11,142 nucleotides of DNA from Planctomicrobium sp. GTDB lineage: Bacteria > Planctomycetota > Planctomycetia > Planctomycetales > Planctomycetaceae. The first letter of the stretch is position 1; each line of letters starts with the position of its first letter. Of the stretch, positions 1-6,542 are shown piece after piece. Made by a program: the position numbers and the translations under genes. The notes below the pieces were generated by a model. It had not been told where the DNA came from. It saw only the letters and a program-made list of their open reading frames with translations, and made no database searches. The stretch lies in assembly GCA_029259835.1 (NCBI GenBank), contig JAJDEL010000498.1, forward strand, positions 1-11,142, in the 5' to 3' direction.

Positions 1-3000
1 GCCTGCGATTGTAATGCAAGGTACAGTCGAGCGCGGAGTCTCTGAAGCAGACTCACAAAAGGTTCGGGCAGGGCAGGTGCAAGTTGTTGCAACTGATGAC
101 CGCTTATGGGGAATGCTGGACACCGGGTCAATTTCCGCGCCTGCCGCAGGAGAAGTCGTTCTCAATCGACGCGTGGCAGATCAAGTACAAGCAAACGTCG
201 GAGACGAACTTTCTGTCATTGTCGAGATTCCAGCGTCAATCCCCAGAGATTCACTCTTGGGAGACCGTGAAGAAACGGTGACGGCACTTGCACTCACCGT
301 TTCGGCGATTGCTGAAGAAGAAACTGGACTGGCACGCTTCGGGCTGAATCCATCGCAACAAATCCCATTGAATCTGTTTGTGAATTTGAAAGACCTGCAA
401 TCGCAAACAGGGTTGGCTGCTGTGCGGCGCTCGAAACGCAATCCGCTTGCGAAACCGGCTCGCGTCAATGCGATATTTTTCTCCAGCGGATCCGATCTGT
501 CTGTGGAGGCAATCTCTCTAAAAGTCGCTGAGAATCTGACTTCTGAAGTCTCGCGACATCTCACTTTGAATGACCTGGCTCTGCGGATTGTCGAGAACGA
601 GAAGCATGGGTATCTCTCCCTGGAGAGTGAACAGATGATTCTCGAAACCTCATTGGCGGAGACGGGAGTTCAATCGGCTGAAAAAGTTGGTGCTGCCGTT
701 TCACCGGTACTTGTTTACTTGATCAATGAAATCTGGAATCCGACCGATGCAGGGAAGTATTCGATGTATTCAATCATCGCCGGAATTGATTCCGATCTCC
801 TGGAACCGTTTGGTCCATTTGAATTCGTTGGGGATTCGGATGCGCTCATGCCGGGTGATGTCTTTGTCAACGACTGGTTAGCGGAAGATCTTGACGTTCA
901 GCGCGGCGACACGATTCATGTGAAGTATCACGAAGTCGGTGACCGGGGAGAGTTGCCAGAAGAGGAAATTTCGTTCCGCGTTGTTGGAGTCGTGAAGCTT
1001 GATGGTGTCGCGGATGACACTGGCTTTACTCCAAATGTTCCTGGTGTGACTGATGCGAAGACGTACGGAGAATGGCGACAACCGTTTCCGCTCAAGGAAG
1101 ACCGCATTACCGACCGTGATGACTTGTATTGGGACAATATCGATACGGATCGCGAAGACGACTACCGCACGACCCCGAAAATGTTCACCTCACTTGAAAC
1201 AGCACAGGATCTCTGGAGTAGTCGATACGGGAACCTCACTTCTGTTCGATTCGCTCCAAGCTCGGGCCGGTCGCTTTCCGGACTGAAAGGTGAGTTTGAA
1301 GCGGAGTTCCTGCGAACTTTGGAGCCGACGCAGACTGGTCTCGTCGTTCAACCGATCAAAGCTCTCGGTCTTCAAGCAGCTCAAGGGACAACTGACTTTA
1401 CCGGTTTGTTTATTGGCTTCAGTTTCTTCTTGATCCTGGCAGCAACAATTTTGGTGAGCTTACTTTTTCGCCTTGGCATAGAAACCCGCCTGAGTGAACT
1501 GGGACTCTTGATCGCAATCGGTTTCACTCCGAAACAGGTTCGGAAACTTTTCCTCTGGGAAGGAGCATTGCTGGTCGGAGTGGGAGGTCTACTCGGATTG
1601 TTTGCGGCAGTCGGTTACGCGGCGATCATGATTTACGGGCTGAAGACATGGTGGTTCGGGGCGATTGGTACGCGGTTTTTGTATCTCTCTATTTCTCCAA
1701 TCAGCTTAATTGCAGGCTTTATCATCGCCGCAGTTGTGGCAGTTTTCGCGATCTTCATGGCGTTGCGACAAACGCGAACGGAGTCGACTCGCGGTTTGCT
1801 CAACGGGGAATCGTCGAACAATGCGCTGGCGACAGATCAGCAAAATCATCGTTCGCGCTGGTTGGCAGCCACTGCAATGGGGGGATCAATTCTACTGATG
1901 CTGCTCACTCTCGTGGGCATCATTCCAGATGTCGAAGCCTTCTCCGGGTTCTCCTGGAAGATCGTGATGTTCTTCCTGGTTGGGATGGGATTTTTGACCG
2001 GCGGCTTGTTCGCCTTATCAGCTCTACTCGGTTCCAACGATGCCGTCCGGATACAAGGTTCTCAGACTGCGGGGAGGGCGAAGCTGGGGTTACGAAACGC
2101 GGCAAGAAACAGGCAGCGAAGTGTGATGACGACAAGTCTGATTGCCTCAGCGACTTTCGTTATTGTCGCTGTCGCCGCCGGGCAGCAAAACCCGGCTGGT
2201 GAGCAACCTGATTTTCGGTCCGGCAATGGAGGATTTACGCTTGTTGCAGAAACGAACGTTGCGATTCTTAACGATCTCAACACCGAAGAAGGGCGTTCCC
2301 AACTTGGCATTGATGTTCTCAATCAAGCACAAATCGCAACGCTCGACAAGGCGACTGTGGTGCCGTTTCGTGTGAAACCAGGAGAAAACGCAAGTTGCCT
2401 CAACCTTTATCAAACGCACCTGCCAACAGTCCTTGGAATTTCGGATGAAGTCTTGAAAGACTTCATCGAGCAAGATCGATTCCTCTTTGCAGATACTCCG
2501 TCCGATCATCCCTGGTCACTACTCACGGCTCCACTGGAAAGTGGTAACATTCCGGTTCTGGGAGACATGAATACACTGATGTATAGTTTGCATAAAGGAA
2601 TCGGAAAAACGGTTGCCGTCCCGGATGAGGAAAACCCGCAGCATCAGTTGGAAGTCGTTGGAATGTTCGCCAACAGTGTGTTTCAGGGAGTGCTGGTGAT
2701 GTCTGAATCAAACTTCAAAAAAGTCTTCCCTGAGCAAGTCGGCTTCCAGTATTTTCTGATCGAAACTCCGCTGGCATCGGCGGGTGCTGTTTCAGCAGCA
2801 TTTGAATCAAATTTGGGAGATTACGGATTTGATGCCGAGCGTGTCTCTGACCGCCTGGAGAACTTTCTGGCAGTGCAAAACACTTACCTCTCAACATTTC
2901 AAACGCTCGGCGGTCTCGGTTTGTTACTCGGAACGATTGGTCTGGCAACGGTGATGCTCCGCAACGTTCTGGAACGGCGTGGTGAACTCGCCTTGATGCG

Positions 3001-3262
3001 GGCGATTGGGTTTCGCCGAAGGCAGATCGGCGTTCTTGTGATTTACGAAAACGCGTTCCTGCTGATTTGCGGACTGTTACTCGGGTCGGTTTCTGCTCTT
3101 CTAGCAATGGCGCCGCATCTGGCAAGTTCAGTCTCGGACATCCCCTGGCAAAGCCTGAGTGCGCTGCTCGTCTCCGTTTTTGCAATAGGCATGATCTCCG
3201 TCATCGCCGCTGTTCGCACCGCTGTCCGAACTCCGATTCTTTCGACGCTGCGTGGTGAATGA
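1..3262 (+). CDS. ABC transporter permease, two FtsX domains (5' end outside window)
   Basis: Membrane subunit of an ABC transporter of the FtsX/MacB-LolC type, which usually moves lipids, lipoproteins or hydrophobic compounds or works mechanically with a separate ATPase. The frame is open from base 2 (P-A-I-V before the first Met at 14), so the start and the expected first membrane helix lie to the left. Nine hydrophobic segments are visible, at about 1396-1480, 1559-1642, 1676-1765, 1859-1925, 1955-2032, 2120-2182, 2894-2971, 3038-3115 and 3152-3226. Both FtsX cores carry the usual cytoplasmic loop, 'ELGLLIAIGFTPKQVRKLF' and 'ELALMRAIGFRRRQIGVLV'. Two large soluble regions, about 14-1390 and 2183-2890, should be extracytoplasmic; the second contains 'ASCLNLYQ', which I associate with planctomycete permeases. 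No ATPase lies inside the window; it is probably upstream. The substrate cannot be told. Family sure, role unknown. Confidence 0.9.
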   Translation, partial: PAIVMQGTVERGVSEADSQKVRAGQVQVVATDDRLWGMLDTGSISAPAAGEVVLNRRVADQVQANVGDELSVIVEIPASIPRDSLLGDREETVTALALTVSAIAEEETGLARFGLNPSQQIPLNLFVNLKDLQSQTGLAAVRRSKRNPLAKPARVNAIFFSSGSDLSVEAISLKVAENLTSEVSRHLTLNDLALRIVENEKHGYLSLESEQMILETSLAETGVQSAEKVGAAVSPVLVYLINEIWNPTDAGKYSMYSIIAGIDSDLLEPFGPFEFVGDSDALMPGDVFVNDWLAEDLDVQRGDTIHVKYHEVGDRGELPEEEISFRVVGVVKLDGVADDTGFTPNVPGVTDAKTYGEWRQPFPLKEDRITDRDDLYWDNIDTDREDDYRTTPKMFTSLETAQDLWSSRYGNLTSVRFAPSSGRSLSGLKGEFEAEFLRTLEPTQTGLVVQPIKALGLQAAQGTTDFTGLFIGFSFFLILAATILVSLLFRLGIETRLSELGLLIAIGFTPKQVRKLFLWEGALLVGVGGLLGLFAAVGYAAIMIYGLKTWWFGAIGTRFLYLSISPISLIAGFIIAAVVAVFAIFMALRQTRTESTRGLLNGESSNNALATDQQNHRSRWLAATAMGGSILLMLLTLVGIIPDVEAFSGFSWKIVMFFLVGMGFLTGGLFALSALLGSNDAVRIQGSQTAGRAKLGLRNAARNRQRSVMTTSLIASATFVIVAVAAGQQNPAGEQPDFRSGNGGFTLVAETNVAILNDLNTEEGRSQLGIDVLNQAQIATLDKATVVPFRVKPGENASCLNLYQTHLPTVLGISDEVLKDFIEQDRFLFADTPSDHPWSLLTAPLESGNIPVLGDMNTLMYSLHKGIGKTVAVPDEENPQHQLEVVGMFANSVFQGVLVMSESNFKKVFPEQVGFQYFLIETPLASAGAVSAAFESNLGDYGFDAERVSDRLENFLAVQNTYLSTFQTLGGLGLLLGTIGLATVMLRNVLERRGELALMRAIGFRRRQIGVLVIYENAFLLICGLLLGSVSALLAMAPHLASSVSDIPWQSLSALLVSVFAIGMISVIAAVRTAVRTPILSTLRGE

Positions 3263-3285
3263 AACTTGAGATCGGGCGAACAGAA

Positions 3286-3324
3286 ATGGAAATTCTTACG
3301 TTTGACGTGAACCAAAATTTCCAT
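3286..3324. repeat. Inverted repeat / hairpin between permease and cyclase genes
   Basis: ATGGAAATT (3286-3294) is the exact reverse complement of AATTTCCAT (3316-3324). Inside the 21-nt spacer, TTACGT and ACGT(G)AA can pair again around a TTG loop, giving a two-part hairpin. It starts 23 nt after the permease stop and ends 100 nt before the cyclase start. No T-run follows, so a classical intrinsic terminator is not supported. An RNA structure or operator is possible. Confidence 0.5.
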
Positions 3325-3424
3325 ACACTGCATATCCCCCCACGTTATCTGCGCTGAGTTCGGCGATTCTGGCCTCGTGCGCGGTCTTCCCTGCATCGTC
3401 GAACTGTTTTAAAGGTCTAGTTGC

Positions 3425-4357
3425 ATGTCTCGCGTCGATCTCCCGTCATCTCTGATCAGCTTGTTGAAAGCTGCACGGAAAGTGGCGAAAGAGAGCGACT
3501 GCAAAGCGATTTTACTTCTGGCAGAATCGGAATATGATTTCACTGAAGTGAAAAAACTGTTGCGTGGGACACCGCTGATGGTCGCCTCGCACATCCCAGA
3601 GGTTCAGGAAGCAGCAACAGAGGACGGGATTTTTCTTGTTCCGCTGAATGAGGAGCCGCAAACGCGGCAAGCCCAGTTGAGCCAAGCATTGCTGGAAGCG
3701 ATTGCGGACGATCTGGTCCAAACCGGCGACCGTGTCGTGGCGGTTTATTCCGGCTTCGAACGCGAGAATCTTGATACGTTGAGTGTCATCAACCTGAGCG
3801 AGCATTTGGCCCGACTGACGACTCGCGATTTGCGGCGGCTCGAAACAGAGGTACCTCTACAAACTCTGCGAAAGGTCGTCGATCTGGCAGTTGAGATTGG
3901 TCGAGATGGTCGCGAGGGTAAAAAAGTCGGCACATTAATGGTCGTGGGCCATCATCGCAAAGTTTTGGAGATGTCACGCGAAGCGGTTCACGATCCATTT
4001 CGCGGGTATCCTAAAAAAGAAAAGATGATCACCACTCCGCGAGTGCGTGAAAGCATCAAAGAGATTGCGCAGATTGACGGGGCGTTTGTGATCTCTTCAG
4101 ATGGATGCGTGATGGGTGCGGGACGCATCCTCGACGCACCTGCCGAAGAGTTGACGCTTTCGAAAGGTCTGGGGTCGCGTCATTGGGCCGCAGCGGCAAT
4201 CTCAAAAGCAACGAAAGCGATTGCGATTGTCGTTTCGGAATCTACAGGAACCGTGCGTCTGTTTCAAGACGGAATTGTCGTACTGCGAATCGAACCGATG
4301 CACCAGGCCATGAAGTGGCAAGACGTCGATGTCGAACCTCCGACTCCGGGAGAGTAG
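3425..4357 (+). CDS. Diadenylate cyclase (DAC / DisA_N domain), DacZ-like
   Basis: Predicted cytoplasmic enzyme joining two ATP into the second messenger c-di-AMP. The C-terminal part (about residues 195-300) is a DAC domain: D218-G219-A220 (the DGA motif), then 'GSRHWAAAAIS' around R252-H253, then 'IAIVVSESTGTVRLFQDG'. The 34-residue DGA-to-RH spacing fits the family. The first ~170 residues form a separate alpha/beta domain including 'GDRVVAVYSGFE' and 'LSVINLSEHL', which recalls the pyruvate-kinase C-terminal-like domain in front of the cyclase in archaeal DacZ. There is no membrane helix (unlike CdaA) and no C-terminal helix-hairpin-helix DNA-binding part (unlike DisA). The third residue of the usual RHR motif is W254. 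The ATG at 3425 has a weak AAAGG eight to nine nt upstream. It stands alone, convergent with the kinase gene 29 bp away. Domain call strong; activity inferred. Confidence 0.88.
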   Translation: MSRVDLPSSLISLLKAARKVAKESDCKAILLLAESEYDFTEVKKLLRGTPLMVASHIPEVQEAATEDGIFLVPLNEEPQTRQAQLSQALLEAIADDLVQTGDRVVAVYSGFERENLDTLSVINLSEHLARLTTRDLRRLETEVPLQTLRKVVDLAVEIGRDGREGKKVGTLMVVGHHRKVLEMSREAVHDPFRGYPKKEKMITTPRVRESIKEIAQIDGAFVISSDGCVMGAGRILDAPAEELTLSKGLGSRHWAAAAISKATKAIAIVVSESTGTVRLFQDGIVVLRIEPMHQAMKWQDVDVEPPTPGE

Positions 4358-4386
4358 GGCAGGCGGCGAAGCGATGAATCGTTGGG

Positions 4387-5391
4387 TTAGATCATCGGCT
4401 TAATCGTCTTGCAGTTGACTTGTTCGAGAGTTGCTTTTAGCTTCTGGAACATTGCTTCGTCTCGATACATGCCAACGATGGCTCCCCCAGAGCCTGCGAA
4501 CTTGGCACTGGCTCCAGCTTGTCGGGCAGCCTGAATCATTTTCATGTGCGCCTCTGAAATGCTGCAAATGCTGGCACGGGTGTCGAAGTTCTGGTCGATG
4601 AGTTGATGGAGTCGGTCGGCATCGCCGGTTTCAATCGCTTCACGAGCTTGGTCAGTCAGCCCGGCGAATGTCTGCATCGCATTCACGACATCTGGTTCGC
4701 CGGAATTAAAACGTGCGCGCAGCGGATTATGGACAACATAAGTCGGCTCGCCAACTTCAGTGCTATAGGCGACATATACCGGAGGCAGTTGACTGGTTTC
4801 CAGGTTTTCGTATTTCCCGCATTCCATGCCGTCTTCAATTGTCATGACAGTTTCAGCGAAATCCATCGCGACGACGCCTTCGTACACTTGAACAACTCGA
4901 TCCTGCAGACCGGCGGCGATGCCAAGTTCGAGTGTCTCGACACTCAACGCGAGCGACGGTTGAATATGCTTAGGAATTTCGACATCGTAAAAATCCATCA
5001 AAGCCCGCAAGGTTGCCACAATAATTGCGCTCGAGCCTGCCATACCAACAGCACGCGGAATCGATGTTGAGTACCGAACCGAAAAATTACGGTCGTGCAG
5101 CGGGTAACCTTTCTTCTCGCAGTATTCGTAGAATCGCTTGATCGTTGCTTTAATGAGTCGCACGCCTCCGTAGTACCCGTGTAGTTCAACATCTTCGACC
5201 AGTTCTTTGATCGAGCGGAAGCGGCTCTGGTCATCGTTGGACCAGACGATTTCGACCGTCGGCCAATCGTACAAGGTGACCTCGGCGAAAAATTGCTTGA
5301 TCGTCAAAGCAATTGTTTTGCCGTGGTAACCGTCTGAAGGATTACCAACAAATCCGGCGCGGGCATAGGCACGTCTGCGAATGATTTGCAT
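4387..5391 (-). CDS. GHMP-family sugar kinase, glucuronokinase-like
   Basis: 334-residue cytoplasmic kinase expected to phosphorylate a sugar at C1 with ATP, most likely D-glucuronate to glucuronate 1-phosphate. All GHMP motifs are present: N-terminal 'ARAGFVGNPSDGYHGKTIAL' (about 9-28), the ATP-binding loop 'IPRAVGMAGSSA' (111-122), 'ELGIAAGLQDRV' with the candidate catalytic D164, and the C-terminal 'GASAKFAGSGGAIVG' (293-307). These blocks, together with 'HGYYGGVRL' and 'QVYEGVVAMDF', match plant glucuronokinase as I remember it, much better than galactokinase, homoserine kinase or the heptose kinase HddA. The start is taken as ATG 5391, which shares its A with the galU TGA stop (TGATG) and has GGGAG seven nt upstream; a TTG three bases earlier is less likely. 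Tight coupling to a uridylyltransferase suggests a UDP-sugar salvage pair. Family firm; exact sugar is inference. Confidence 0.85.
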   Translation of the reverse strand: MQIIRRRAYARAGFVGNPSDGYHGKTIALTIKQFFAEVTLYDWPTVEIVWSNDDQSRFRSIKELVEDVELHGYYGGVRLIKATIKRFYEYCEKKGYPLHDRNFSVRYSTSIPRAVGMAGSSAIIVATLRALMDFYDVEIPKHIQPSLALSVETLELGIAAGLQDRVVQVYEGVVAMDFAETVMTIEDGMECGKYENLETSQLPPVYVAYSTEVGEPTYVVHNPLRARFNSGEPDVVNAMQTFAGLTDQAREAIETGDADRLHQLIDQNFDTRASICSISEAHMKMIQAARQAGASAKFAGSGGAIVGMYRDEAMFQKLKATLEQVNCKTIKPMI

Positions 5392-6296
5392 CAACCTTCT
5401 CCCTGGTCGAGGCTGAGTTTCTTTCGCAGGTATATTTCAAGCTCTTCACCGTATTGTGGATCCGCGAGTGCGAAATCGACAAACGCTTGAAAGTAGCTGC
5501 CGTGGTTTCCGATGTCGAATCGTGGCTCGTCTTTGGGAAGTCGAATTCCGATTCCTTTGCCTCCATTTTGGAGAACCTGACACATCGCATCGGTGAGTTG
5601 AATTTCGCCTCCTTTTCCACGTCCTGTTTTTTGAAGTTCATCGAAAATTGCGGGGCTGAAAACGTATCTTGCTGCGACCGCAAGATTGCTGGGAGCTTCA
5701 TCAACCGAAGGTTTTTCGATGAGGCTTTCGAGTTCAAAGACATCTCCTGTGATCTGGCCTTTCGGCTGAGCGATCCCGTAATTGACGACATCTTTGGGGT
5801 CGTCTAGCTCTTCAAAACAGACAACAACATCGGCACTTGATTTTTCGTATTCGTCGATCATGCGTTCGACGATCCGTGATTTCGCGTGCATTCCAATGAT
5901 CGAATCGCCTAAGGCAACAACGAACGGCTGGTTTCCAACGAAAGGTTCGCCAAGCAGAACGGCATGCCCCAGACCAAGCTGCTCACGTTGCCGGGTATAG
6001 GCGTACTGGACTTGATTTTGCTCGAAGGCGAGTTCCGCGAGTTGCTCTTCTTTTCCGGTCTGACGGAGATGGTTGGTGAGTTGCTGATTCACATCAAAGA
6101 AGTCTTCGATCGATGATTTTCCATAACCTGTGATGAAGAGGATGCGCTTGATGCCAGATTCGCGTAATTCTTCCACAATATACTGGACAACCGGTCGGCG
6201 ACCGACAGGCAGCATCTCTTTCGGCTGACTTTTCGTGGCAGGCAGTAAACGCGTCCCTAACCCAGCGACTGGAACAACTGCAAGATCTAGAGCCAT
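5391..6296 (-). CDS. galU: UTP--glucose-1-phosphate uridylyltransferase (GalU type)
   Basis: Cytoplasmic nucleotidyltransferase making a UDP-sugar (classically UDP-glucose) and pyrophosphate from UTP and sugar 1-phosphate. The length of 301 residues is normal for GalU. The nucleotide-binding signature 'VPVAGLGTRLLPATKSQPKE' spans residues 8-27, with 'EMLPV' following. 'GLGHAVL' (108-114), 'ALGDSIIG' with metal-binding D131, 'NYGIAQ', 'LIEKP' with K195, 'GKGGEIQLTDAM' (227-238) and 'RFDIGNHGSYFQAF' (259-272) are all in the expected order. GGAGAA sits seven nt before the ATG. It is first in a two-gene unit, its stop overlapping the start of the glucuronokinase-like gene, so its sugar 1-phosphate substrate may include the product of that kinase. 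A 246-bp gap separates it from pepA upstream, so it probably has its own promoter. GalU family is secure; substrate range is not visible. Confidence 0.93.
   Translation of the reverse strand: MALDLAVVPVAGLGTRLLPATKSQPKEMLPVGRRPVVQYIVEELRESGIKRILFITGYGKSSIEDFFDVNQQLTNHLRQTGKEEQLAELAFEQNQVQYAYTRQREQLGLGHAVLLGEPFVGNQPFVVALGDSIIGMHAKSRIVERMIDEYEKSSADVVVCFEELDDPKDVVNYGIAQPKGQITGDVFELESLIEKPSVDEAPSNLAVAARYVFSPAIFDELQKTGRGKGGEIQLTDAMCQVLQNGGKGIGIRLPKDEPRFDIGNHGSYFQAFVDFALADPQYGEELEIYLRKKLSLDQGEG
5395..5404 (-). promoter_or_regulatory. Ribosome binding site of the glucuronokinase-like gene
   Basis: On the minus strand AGGGAGAAGG lies inside the last codons of galU, just before TTGATG. GGGAG is seven nt from the ATG at 5391 but only four from the alternative TTG at 5394, so it favours the ATG and the one-base TGATG overlap, an arrangement typical of translational coupling. 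Confidence 0.7.
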
Positions 6297-6353
6297 GATG
6301 AAGTTCTCCGGTTTTCAATTCTCTGAACTACTCAAAAAAATCCATAAGTAGCT

Positions 6354-6379
6354 TAGCCGCACACTTTGGGTGTGGGCCA
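6354..6379. repeat. Short intergenic hairpin repeat, copy 1 (5' of galU)
   Basis: GCC(g)CACAC at 6356-6364, loop TTTGG, then GTGTGGGC at 6370-6377 form an eight-pair hairpin with one bulged G. The same motif, TAGCCGCACA...GTGTG(a)GGC, recurs at 8277-8302 with different loop bases that keep pairing. The hairpin lies 59 nt before the galU start codon, on the side where a leader RNA would be. Confidence 0.55.
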
Positions 6380-6401
6380 ATATGTGACGCAGCGTTGATT
6401 G

Positions 6402-6426
6402 CGTTTTCTTGTTTCTGCAGAAAACG
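6402..6426. repeat. 8-bp inverted repeat in galU upstream region
   Basis: CGTTTTCT (6402-6409) and AGAAAACG (6419-6426) are exact reverse complements separated by nine nt, so the centres are about 17 bp apart. It lies about 105 bp upstream of galU. It could be an operator for a dimeric regulator or chance in an A/T-run region; nothing identifies a regulator. Confidence 0.35.
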
Positions 6427-6508
6427 TTTAACGAACTCGCGACCTTATGTCTCGTTTATGATATCGAGCCGTCGTTACCATGAACGTGAACCATGATTGA
6501 AACCGAAT

Positions 6509-6522
6509 CAGGTTAGAACCTG
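6509..6522. repeat. 14-bp palindrome downstream of pepA
   Basis: CAGGTT-AG-AACCTG is a perfect palindrome apart from its two central bases. It lies 20 bp past the pepA stop codon on the minus strand. No T-run follows on that strand, so termination is unproven; it may be an operator or a weak 3'-end hairpin. Confidence 0.35.
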
Positions 6523-6542
6523 TTCCTGTTGATAAATCGTGA

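Noticed and set aside
1648..2202. 184-codon plus-strand open frame inside the permease gene
   Set aside because: It is out of frame within membrane segments of the permease; composition (many Arg, Cys, Ser) is that of a shadow frame.
2715..3185. 156-codon minus-strand open frame in the permease gene
   Set aside because: It is opposite the second FtsX core, which is clearly coding; no homologous motif seen.
4603..5070. 155-codon plus-strand open frame opposite the kinase gene
   Set aside because: The kinase motifs on the minus strand (GHMP loops) show which strand codes.
5392..5394. TTG start one codon before the kinase ATG
   Set aside because: The GGGAG to start spacing is better for the ATG at 5391, and TGATG coupling is a common arrangement.
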